Source: an uncultured Clostridia bacterium
Lineage (GTDB): Bacteria > Bacillota > Clostridia > TANB77 > CAG-508
Length of the DNA: 42,083 nucleotides
Direction of reading: 5' to 3'
Assembly (NCBI GenBank): GCA_944388795.1
Contig: CALXKD010000011.1
Location: forward strand, 1 to 42,083
The notes beneath the pieces were generated by a model, which was not told the DNA's origin, made no database searches, and was given only the letters and a program-made list of their open reading frames with translations. Below, one piece after another: positions 34,758 to 42,083 of the stretch. Numbering within the stretch: the stretch's first letter is position 1; each line of letters opens with the position of its first letter. The position numbers and the translations under genes were made by a program.

Positions 34758-36413
34758 ATGAAATCTAAAAGAAATAAGCAAGAAACAGGAATTACATTAC
34801 TAGCATTAGTAATTACAATTATCATATTATTAATATTAGCAGGAATTACAATAAATGCCATTACAGGAGATAATGGAATTATAGGAAATGCAGGACAAGC
34901 TAAAGAGAAAACAGAGATTGCAAATGAAAAAGAAATAGTAGAAAAAGCAACTGTACAAGCCATGGGAAATAATAAATATGGGAATATTGAGGAAAGTGAA
35001 TTACAAAGTGAACTAGATAAGGAAACAAAAGAAGGAAAGACAAAAGTAGCAGATGTGGGAGATGAATTTGAAGTTATATTTAAGGAAAGTAATCGATATT
35101 ATACAGTAGATAAAGATGGAAATGTAGAAGGTGCTTATGAAATTATAGAGGATCAATATCCGGGAGATATTACTGTTGGAAAAGATGGAGAGAAACTAGA
35201 TGGAAGTGAGGAAAAACCATATGAAATTTGGTGTATAGAAGATTTAGTGGCTTTTTCAAATATGGTAAATGGAGAGGGAATTAGATTAGAAAATAGTAGT
35301 CCAATACAAATAACAAGTACAAATAGTTTTTTTTCAAAATATGTTGTGCTAAAAACAAGCCTTAATTTTAAGTCAAAATTATCATATCAAAATAGTGAAA
35401 GAACTGACTTTGGAGATATTAATGGTAATGAAAATGATGGAAATACATTGATGAATGAAATGACAACAGAAAACGGATTCCAACCAATAGGAATGGTTGA
35501 AAATGCGTGGTTTGGTGGCGTTTTTGACGGTCAAAATTATTGGATAAAAGAAATATATATTGACAGAGAAGATAGAGAAATAGGATTATTTGCTAAAATA
35601 GAAAATACAAGTAGTGTAGTTATAGAAAATTTAAGAATTTCAGGAGAAATGATAGGAAACTCTGGTGGAGGCATAGTAGGAACGGTATCCTTAGTGTCTG
35701 GAGGGAATAATATAATGCTACAAAATTGTATAAATCATGTAAATATTAAAACTACATCTTCAACAGGAGGAATTGTCGGTAGTCGTGGATCAGGTGCATC
35801 AGATAAGACCTTAATGATTGCTGATTGCATAAACTATGGGAAAATCGAAGGACTAAATTTCTCTGGCGGAATTATTGGAATGGCATATGAAAATACCAAA
35901 ATTATTAATTGTTGCAATACGGGAGAAATATTAAATAAGGATAAAAATGGAGGATATGAAGGTGCAGGTGGAATTGTTGGAACTACTATGTTTAAAATTA
36001 ATATTATTAATACATACAACTTAGGAAATATAAAAGCTGAAAAGAATGCAGGAGGTATCTTAGGATATTCTTATTGGGCAGAAAAGAATATAGAAAATTG
36101 TTATAATATGGGAAGAATATCAGGAAGTACTGTAGGTGGAATTATAGGAGGATTAAACTTAAGTAATGACTTATTGATAACACAAAATTGTTATTATTTA
36201 AACACGAATATTTCAAAAGGAATTGGAGGATGGAATACTAGTGCAGAGGCATTAGAGGATATACAAGGTCTTACAGATTCAGAAATGAAATCAAGTGAAA
36301 TAATAGAAAAGCTTAATAACTATGTAATAGAAAATGCAACAAGGGAAGGGATTGAGTTAAAAAAATGGATAAAGGGAGGAGATGAATATCCTGTATTTGA
36401 TAATAGAAACTAA
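34758..36413 (+). CDS. Pilin-like GLUG-repeat surface protein (cassette D, predicted expressed)
   Basis: 551 residues. ATG 34758 has AGAGG 8 bases upstream; the ATG at 34751 is out of frame. Prepilin-type signal ETG|ITLLALVITIIILLILAGITI, the shared block (YPGDITVGKDG, PYEIWCIEDL), a unique insert around residues 175-235 and GLUG repeats (GGGIVGTVS, TGGIVGSRGS, SGGIIGMAY, AGGIVGTTM, AGGILGYSYW, VGGIIGGLN). The last 100 residues are almost those of paralogue A. It is the only one of the five whose promoter faces it here. Confidence 0.87.
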   Translation: MKSKRNKQETGITLLALVITIIILLILAGITINAITGDNGIIGNAGQAKEKTEIANEKEIVEKATVQAMGNNKYGNIEESELQSELDKETKEGKTKVADVGDEFEVIFKESNRYYTVDKDGNVEGAYEIIEDQYPGDITVGKDGEKLDGSEEKPYEIWCIEDLVAFSNMVNGEGIRLENSSPIQITSTNSFFSKYVVLKTSLNFKSKLSYQNSERTDFGDINGNENDGNTLMNEMTTENGFQPIGMVENAWFGGVFDGQNYWIKEIYIDREDREIGLFAKIENTSSVVIENLRISGEMIGNSGGGIVGTVSLVSGGNNIMLQNCINHVNIKTTSSTGGIVGSRGSGASDKTLMIADCINYGKIEGLNFSGGIIGMAYENTKIINCCNTGEILNKDKNGGYEGAGGIVGTTMFKINIINTYNLGNIKAEKNAGGILGYSYWAEKNIENCYNMGRISGSTVGGIIGGLNLSNDLLITQNCYYLNTNISKGIGGWNTSAEALEDIQGLTDSEMKSSEIIEKLNNYVIENATREGIELKKWIKGGDEYPVFDNRN

Positions 36414-36480
36414 TAGAATTAAAGTTTAAATTATAAAATAGTAAATGATATTTGTAAGATAACAAATAAGATATTGCAAA

Positions 36481-36530
36481 ATCTCTAATTGTATTGTAAA
36501 ATAATGGAAATACAATTAGAGATATTTTTT
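36481..36530 (+). terminator. Terminator after cassette D
   Basis: 15-bp perfect stem ATCTCTAATTGTATT (36481-36495) with AATACAATTAGAGAT (36509-36523) followed by T6. Confidence 0.9.
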
Positions 36531-36840
36531 GTATTTATAAAATTTCAATTTATTTTTATATGTATGTATAATTTTATTTATATTAGAAAACAATTTTTTA
36601 AATCTATATATTCGACTATAAAATAAATAATAAGTAAATGAAATTCTTTAAATTCATATTTTAAAGTTATTATATTATATGTTTTATTTCTTATTCATAA
36701 TCTGTTATTTTGTAGTTTTTCTAATTCCTCATATTCCTAATTCTCATATTAAATTTATATAGTTATTTATATAAAAATATTTCTAATGTATTTTTATAAA
36801 GAAAAATCAAATTTATTTGTTGAATAAGCAATAGGAATTT
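36531..36840. other. AT-rich intergenic stretch
   Basis: About 310 bases of AT-rich DNA in front of the second Rpn gene, with the same general look as the stretch before the first one (16640-16940). No gene, RNA or inverted repeat pair can be supported. Confidence 0.5.
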
Positions 36841-36863
36841 GATAGAATGAAAGGAGAAGATAG

Positions 36864-37739
36864 ATGAGCAATTTAAACAAACTAAAAGAAGTAGAAATGC
36901 TACCATTATCAAATGATTACGTATTTAAAAGAATATTTGGAAAAGGAGGAAATAAAAAAATATTAAAAAGCCTATTAGAGGCGATATTAAAAATCAATAT
37001 CAAAAAGATAGAAGTAAAAAATCCAGAAATACCAAAAGAAGCAATAGACGAGAAATTAAGTATATTAGATATCAAAGCGGAAATAAATGAAAATACAATG
37101 GTGGATATTGAGTTACAAGTGGGAAATACGACAGCTATTGAAAGAAGATTAATTGTGTATAATGCAAAATTAATAGCAGGAGATATCAAGGTATCAGAAG
37201 AATATAAAAACGTAAAAGATACAATTATTATATGTATTATCAATGATAATATCGTAAAACGAAATGCATATTTAAGTTTGGCGATGTTAAAATATGAGAA
37301 AACAGAAGAAATCCGATATGTCAATATGGGATATGAAAAAGAAGAAGAAGAATATTTGACGGATATGGTAAAATACTATATTATAGAATTACCAAAGTTC
37401 AAGAAAAAGAAACCAAAGGTGGCAGATTTACTAGAAAAATGGTTATATGTAATTGGGGGCGATCAAAAGATGATGGAAGAATATAAAAAAGAAAATGAAG
37501 AAATCAAAGAAGCCATAGAACAATTAAAAGAAATGAGTGCAGATGAATATGAAAGAGAGTTATACGAAATTAGAGAAAGAAGTAGATTAACCTATAATAC
37601 GGAAATGAATGAGGCAAAGAAAAAAGGAATAGAGGAAGGAAAAAAAGAAATTGCTAAAAAGATGAAAGAAAAAGGTGTAGAAGTTGAATTTATACAAGAG
37701 ATAACAGGTTTAACAATAGAAGAAATTAATTTGTTATAA
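36864..37739 (+). CDS. Rpn family recombination-promoting nuclease / putative transposase (second copy)
   Basis: 291 residues, a distant paralogue of the 16950 gene. LPLSNDYVFKRIFG opens the domain; the nuclease core is LSILDIKAEINENTMVDIELQVG (Asp, Glu-x-Gln) followed by ERRLIVYNAKLIAGDI. The helical tail ends KGVEVEFIQEITGLTIEEINLL, like its paralogue. AAAGGAG precedes the ATG. A Met at residue 203 (37470), the same position as in the other copy, has GGGGG 10 bases upstream and could give a short C-terminal product. It lies between cassettes D and E. Confidence 0.87.
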   Translation: MSNLNKLKEVEMLPLSNDYVFKRIFGKGGNKKILKSLLEAILKINIKKIEVKNPEIPKEAIDEKLSILDIKAEINENTMVDIELQVGNTTAIERRLIVYNAKLIAGDIKVSEEYKNVKDTIIICIINDNIVKRNAYLSLAMLKYEKTEEIRYVNMGYEKEEEEYLTDMVKYYIIELPKFKKKKPKVADLLEKWLYVIGGDQKMMEEYKKENEEIKEAIEQLKEMSADEYERELYEIRERSRLTYNTEMNEAKKKGIEEGKKEIAKKMKEKGVEVEFIQEITGLTIEEINLL

Positions 37740-37765
37740 TTTTATATTTTATTAAAAAAATATCG

Positions 37766-37964
37766 TTAAGTTAGATACTTAACGACCGAAAAACTAAAAA
37801 TATAATATCAATAAAATAAGTTAAAGTCAATAGATAGAAAGAATAAAAATAAACAATAAAAAATAAATAAAGAAAATGGAAAATAGAAAGTAGAGAAAGC
37901 TGGTAAAGTTATTTACAATAAGCGATTTCTACTTTTTTCTTTTTACCTTAAGTATCTAACTTAA
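37766..37964. promoter_or_regulatory. Invertible promoter segment E (OFF)
   Basis: 17-bp exact inverted repeats TTAAGTTAGATACTTAA (37766-37782) and TTAAGTATCTAACTTAA (37948-37964) bound 199 bases. On the minus strand TTGACT (37830-37825), 17 bases and TATTAT (37807-37802) point away from the 37989 gene. The left repeat is part of the perfect hairpin TCGTTAAGT-tagat-ACTTAACGA. A weaker T-tailed hairpin near 37888-37940 lies on the gene side. Confidence 0.8.
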
Positions 37965-37988
37965 TGAAAGGTGAAAGGAGCAAAGAAC

Positions 37989-39401
37989 ATGCAAAAGATA
38001 AGGAAAGAAAAAGGAATTACACTATTAGTACTAGTGATTACAATTATTATATTATTAATTTTAGCAGGAATTACCATAAGTGCGATAACAGGAGATAATG
38101 GTATTATAGGAAATGCAGGACAAGCAAAGGAAGAAACAGAAATATCAAATGAAAAAGAAATTGTAGAAAAAGCAACGGTACAGGCAATGGGGAATAATAA
38201 ATATGGGAATATTGAGAAAAGTGAATTACAAAGTGAGCTAGATAAGGAAACAAAAGAAGGAAAGACAGAAGTAGCAGATGTCGGAGATGAATTTGAAGTT
38301 GTATTTAAAGAAAGTAAAAGATATTACACAGTAGATAAAGAGGGACATGTAGATGGTGCTTATGAAATTGTAGAAGACAAATATCCAGGAGATATTACTG
38401 TTGGAAAAGATGGAGAAACATTAGATGGAAGTGAAGAAAAACCATATGAGATTTGGTGTATAGAAGATTTAGTAGAATGGTCTCAAAATTATATGAACTA
38501 TCAAAATTCTTATATAGAATTGAAAAGAACATTAAATTTTGAATCAAGATTATCTTATACAAATGGAAAAATGCTAAATTGCAATTCAATAGAAGAATTA
38601 AGAAATTTATTAACAGATACTTCTGGAAGTGGATTTACACCAATAAATAGTTTTTATGGTACTTTTGATGGAAAGAATTTTGAAATACAAAATATTTATG
38701 AAAATGTATCAGAAGGATATGCTGGACTATTTGCTAGAGGTCAAGGAACAATACAAAATTTAGGAATAACAGGAAGTATTAATGCACTAACAGGTAGCGC
38801 AGGAGGATTGGTAGGATATGCTGACGAAAATATATTTATAAATAATTGCTATAATTCAGCTAGTATAAATGCTAAGAATAGTGCTGGTGGAATTATTGGG
38901 TATATATATGCTGGAACGACAAGGAATTGCATAAACTGTTATAATAAAGGAAGTATACAAGGAAATTCAGCAGGAGGAATAATAGGAGGGACAACAGCTG
39001 GAGCTGTAAATATATATAATTGTTATAATGTGGGAAGAGTTAAAGGCGTAAATGCTGGTGGGATTATGGGATACAAATACCATAATACTGGAACAAAGAT
39101 AAAAAATGTATATAATTATTCAAAAGTCGAAGGGAGTAATAATCAAGGGGATATTATTGGATTTAATTGGGCATACGATACAGCATCATCCCCTACAATA
39201 GAAAATGTATTTTATACAAATCAAACAATAGGAGCATTTGGTGGATTTGCAAATGCTATAGGGACACCAGTATATTGTGAAGATATCTCTGATAATAACT
39301 TTGTAACTCAATTAAATGATTATGTTTCATCTGTTACTGAACAAGATATCTTATGGAAGTCTTGGATTTTAGGAAAAGAAGGTTATCCTATATTTGAGTA
39401 A
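37989..39401 (+). CDS. Pilin-like GLUG-repeat surface protein (cassette E)
   Basis: 470 residues. ATG 37989 follows AAAGGAG; the ATG at 37971 overlaps that region. Prepilin-type signal EKG|ITLLVLVITIIILLILAGITI. The first 150 residues are nearly identical to paralogue C, then it follows B (DLVEWSQNY) and afterwards its own GLUG repeats (AGGLVGYADE, AGGIIGYIYA, AGGIIGGTTAG, AGGIMGYKYH). It ends WILGKEGYPIFE. OFF according to segment E. Confidence 0.86.
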   Translation: MQKIRKEKGITLLVLVITIIILLILAGITISAITGDNGIIGNAGQAKEETEISNEKEIVEKATVQAMGNNKYGNIEKSELQSELDKETKEGKTEVADVGDEFEVVFKESKRYYTVDKEGHVDGAYEIVEDKYPGDITVGKDGETLDGSEEKPYEIWCIEDLVEWSQNYMNYQNSYIELKRTLNFESRLSYTNGKMLNCNSIEELRNLLTDTSGSGFTPINSFYGTFDGKNFEIQNIYENVSEGYAGLFARGQGTIQNLGITGSINALTGSAGGLVGYADENIFINNCYNSASINAKNSAGGIIGYIYAGTTRNCINCYNKGSIQGNSAGGIIGGTTAGAVNIYNCYNVGRVKGVNAGGIMGYKYHNTGTKIKNVYNYSKVEGSNNQGDIIGFNWAYDTASSPTIENVFYTNQTIGAFGGFANAIGTPVYCEDISDNNFVTQLNDYVSSVTEQDILWKSWILGKEGYPIFE

Positions 39402-39473
39402 AAAATATAGGAAAGTTTTTAAAGAACGAAATAGGATAAAAATAATGATTTGAATAAAAATATCAAAAATCAC

Positions 39474-39501
39474 TTGAAAAATATAAAAAACATGATATAA
39501 T
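39474..39501 (+). promoter_or_regulatory. ileS promoter
   Basis: TTGAAA (39474-39479), 16 bases, TATAAT (39496-39501), placing the start of the T-box leader near 39508. Confidence 0.8.
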
Positions 39502-39507
39502 AAGGAA

Positions 39508-39773
39508 CATAATATAGAAAAACAATAGTCAGGACACGATAAATGGCATAATATCTTAAAGAGAGCCAAAGGTAGCTGTGAATTTGGTAAGTAAACTCTA
39601 TTTATTATCCCCTAACTGTTACTAGACTGAAATGAAAGTAAGTGTAGTCGTAAATCTGCGTTAAAGATAAATGAGAGAACTAATTAAAAGAAAATTAATT
39701 GGTTAAAATAGGTGGTACCGCGGAAAGTAAAGCTATTTCGTCCTAAGTTGGGATTGAATAGCTTTTTTTGATT
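39508..39773 (+). ncRNA. T-box leader (tRNA-Ile sensing)
   Basis: The conserved T-box sequence AGGTGGTACCGCGGAAA lies at about 39710-39727, followed by a terminator (AAAGCTATT with AATAGCTTT, then T7) ending near 39773. Upstream sequence folds as a long stem I region with AGAGAGCC-type and GGTAGCTG elements. Uncharged tRNA-Ile should stabilise the antiterminator and allow ileS expression. I cannot fix the specifier codon with confidence. Confidence 0.93.
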
Positions 39774-39795
39774 ATATAAAAAAGGAGGAATTTGT

Positions 39796-42083
39796 ATGTA
39801 CAAAAAAGTAGAATTGCAAAATGGTTTTGTCGGAATGGAAAATGATGTTGCGAAAATGTGGAAGGATAAAGACATCATAAAGAAAAGCCTTAATGGAAAT
39901 CAAGGAAAACGATATTTTACCTTTTATGATGGACCTCCAACAGCAAATGGAAAACCACATGTAGGACATATTGAAACAAGGGTTATGAAAGATTTAATTC
40001 CAAGATATAAAGTTATGAAGGGATACAGAGTTATTAGAAAAGCTGGATGGGATACACATGGCTTACCAGTAGAACTAGAGATAGAGAAAAAACTAGGTAT
40101 TTCAGGAAAACAACAAATAGAAGAATATGGTGTTGAAAAATTTGTAAAACAATGTAAAGAAAGTGTTTTTGAGTATGTTCATCTATGGGAGGAAATGACA
40201 AACAAAGTTGGATTCTGGGTAGACATGGATGATCCATATGTTACTTATCATAATGAATATATTGAATCTGTATGGTGGGCATTAAAACAAATGTGGGAAA
40301 AAGGATTACTTTATGAAGGACATAAAGTTATGCCATATTGCCCAAGATGTGGAACAGCTTTATCATCACACGAAGTAGCACAAGGATACAAAGATGTAAA
40401 AGACTTAACATGTATTGCGAAATTCAAAGTTGTTGGAAAAGATAACACATACATCTTAGCATGGACAACAACTCCATGGACATTACCATCAAACTTAGCA
40501 TTATGTGTTAATAAATCATATGAATATGCTGAAGTAAAAGCAAATATTGGAACAGATGATGAACCAGTATATGAAAACTATATTTTAGCAAAAGATTTAC
40601 TAGAAACTGTATTAAAAGAAACACCATATGATGTTGTAAAAACATTTAAAGGTGAAGAATTATTAGGTACAAAATATGAAAGATTAATGCCATTTGGAGA
40701 AGTAGAAGGAAAAGCATTTGAAGTCATTCATGGAGATTATGTAACATTAACAGATGGTACAGGTATTGTTCATATTGCACCTGCTTATGGTGAAGATGAT
40801 AGTTATGTTGCAAAACAAAATGGTATCACATTTATCAACCTAGTAGACAAAGAAGGAAAATTTGTAAAAGAAGTAGAGCCATGGGCTGGAAGATTTGTAA
40901 GAGATTGTAATGAAGATATTTGTAAATGGCTAAAACAAGAAAATAAATTATTTAGCAAAGAAAAACATATGCACTCATATCCACATTGCTGGAGATGTGA
41001 TACACCACTTTTATATTATCCAAAAGAAAGCTGGTTTGTTGCTATGAGTAAACTAAGAGATGAATTAGTTGAAAATAACAGCAAAGTAAATTGGTATCCA
41101 GAAACGATTAAAACAGGAAGATTTGGAAAATTCCTAGAAAATGTTATTGACTGGGGAATTTCAAGAGATAGATATTGGGGAACACCACTACCAATCTGGA
41201 CTTGTGAGGATGAAAACTGTGGACATCAAGAATGTATTGGTTCTATTGCAGAACTAAAAGAAAAAGGAATTGATGTACCAGAAGATATAGAATTGCATAA
41301 ACCATATATTGATAATGTATATTTGAAATGTCCAAAATGTGGCAAGAAAATGCATAGGGCAAAAGAAGTTATTGACTGTTGGTTTGACTCAGGTTCAATG
41401 CCTTTTGCACAATGGCATTATCCATTTGAAAATAAAGAAATGTTTGACAACAACTTCCCAGCACAATTTATTTCAGAAGCAGTTGACCAAACAAGAGGAT
41501 GGTTCTATACATTAACAGCAGTAGGAACAGCGTTATTTAATAGAACACCATTTGAAAACTGTGTGGTTTTAGGTCATGTTCTAGATGAGAAAGGACAAAA
41601 AATGTCTAAATCAAAAGGAAATGGCGTAGACCCAATGGAATTATTAAACACAGTTGGTGCAGATGCAACAAGATGGCATTTCTATACTTGTAGTGCCCCA
41701 TGGTTACCAACAAGACTAGGATTAGAAAATGTAAAAGAAACCCAAAGAGGATTTTTAAGCACATTATGGAATGTATATTCTTTCTATGTGTTATATGCAG
41801 AAATTGATCAATTTAACCCATTAAAATATAAAGATTTTAAAGTAACAAATGTTATGGATAAATGGATTATTTCAAAATTAAATACATTAATTAAAGATGT
41901 TGATCATAAATTAGATAGCTATGATATTACAGGAGCAGCATTAGAAATAGAAGAATTTACAGACAGTTTATCAAACTGGTATGTAAGAAGAAACAGAGAG
42001 AGATTCTGGAATCAAGGATTAAATGATGAAAAAATTGGAGCTTATGTAACACTATATAAAGTATTAGTAGATTTATGCAAAGT
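39796..42083 (+). CDS. ileS: Isoleucyl-tRNA synthetase, N-terminal part (3' truncated)
   Basis: The frame is open from ATG 39796 (AAAGGAGG upstream) to the end of the window, about 762 codons of an enzyme of roughly 1040 residues. HIGH-type motif [11 protein letters not shown], editing-domain residues [13 protein letters not shown] and [25 protein letters not shown], the KMSKSKGN loop and the start of the anticodon-binding domain ([13 protein letters not shown]) are visible. The ending [13 protein letters not shown] and the two CPxCG motifs are typical for the long IleS type. Expression is controlled by the T-box. Confidence 0.98.
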   Translation, partial: MYKKVELQNGFVGMENDVAKMWKDKDIIKKSLNGNQGKRYFTFYDGPPTANGKPHVGHIETRVMKDLIPRYKVMKGYRVIRKAGWDTHGLPVELEIEKKLGISGKQQIEEYGVEKFVKQCKESVFEYVHLWEEMTNKVGFWVDMDDPYVTYHNEYIESVWWALKQMWEKGLLYEGHKVMPYCPRCGTALSSHEVAQGYKDVKDLTCIAKFKVVGKDNTYILAWTTTPWTLPSNLALCVNKSYEYAEVKANIGTDDEPVYENYILAKDLLETVLKETPYDVVKTFKGEELLGTKYERLMPFGEVEGKAFEVIHGDYVTLTDGTGIVHIAPAYGEDDSYVAKQNGITFINLVDKEGKFVKEVEPWAGRFVRDCNEDICKWLKQENKLFSKEKHMHSYPHCWRCDTPLLYYPKESWFVAMSKLRDELVENNSKVNWYPETIKTGRFGKFLENVIDWGISRDRYWGTPLPIWTCEDENCGHQECIGSIAELKEKGIDVPEDIELHKPYIDNVYLKCPKCGKKMHRAKEVIDCWFDSGSMPFAQWHYPFENKEMFDNNFPAQFISEAVDQTRGWFYTLTAVGTALFNRTPFENCVVLGHVLDEKGQKMSKSKGNGVDPMELLNTVGADATRWHFYTCSAPWLPTRLGLENVKETQRGFLSTLWNVYSFYVLYAEIDQFNPLKYKDFKVTNVMDKWIISKLNTLIKDVDHKLDSYDITGAALEIEEFTDSLSNWYVRRNRERFWNQGLNDEKIGAYVTLYKVLVDLCK

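Overview
The window is AT-rich DNA from an endospore-forming Clostridia-type Firmicute. Evidence: AGA-dominated Arg usage, strong AGGAGG ribosome sites, TTG and GTG starts, a complete spoIIIA operon, a spoIIA operon, spoIID/spoIIQ, ytfJ, a T-box in front of ileS, and LPXTG/sortase. It is probably an uncultured gut lineage, but the species cannot be named from the sequence.

Layout. 1-2470: end of yebC, then a membrane-anchored protein of unknown function. 2533-7836: spoIIIAA-AH, the mother-cell half of the feeding-tube channel. 7877-8464: two small HTH regulators on the minus strand. 8656-9939: a pilin-like surface protein with a possibly hypervariable C-terminus. 10123-14211: fatty-acid synthesis (accC, accD, accA, fabI). 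14344-17858: a small membrane protein, a pilin-like/GLUG-repeat surface protein (cassette A) and an Rpn-type nuclease. 17878-29440: peptide-binding protein, recA, Nudix, HAD, recX, scpA, DUF2953-like, ytfJ, spoIIAA-AB-sigF, spoIID, spoIIQ, ychF. 29648-30756: LPXTG protein and a convergent sortase. 31099-39401: four more pilin-like/GLUG proteins (cassettes B-E) and a second Rpn gene. 39474-42083: T-box and the start of ileS.

Two systems stand out. (1) Three unrelated genes (spoIIIAA, accA, a Nudix hydrolase) each need a +1 frameshift, and each shift falls exactly on an in-frame CGG followed by A (CGG-A, resumed at GGA). I found no other in-frame CGG codon in any gene I call here. This looks like +1 recoding, or four-base decoding, at an unassigned or starved CGG codon rather than gene decay. 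(2) Each of the five GLUG surface-protein genes is preceded by a segment of about 184-206 bp bounded by short inverted repeats and holding one good sigma-A promoter near one end. In A, B, C and E the promoter points away from the gene (OFF); in D it points at the gene (ON). Inverting D in silico recreates both junctions of E. These are very probably five phase-variable invertible promoters, each with its own core sequence; the recombinase is not in the window.

How the genes work together: the sporulation clusters encode the sigma-F switch (SpoIIAA/AB/SigF) and both sides of the SpoIIIA-SpoIIQ channel. The acc/fabI genes supply malonyl-ACP and the last elongation step. The surface-protein cassettes, sortase and LPXTG protein suggest a variable cell surface.
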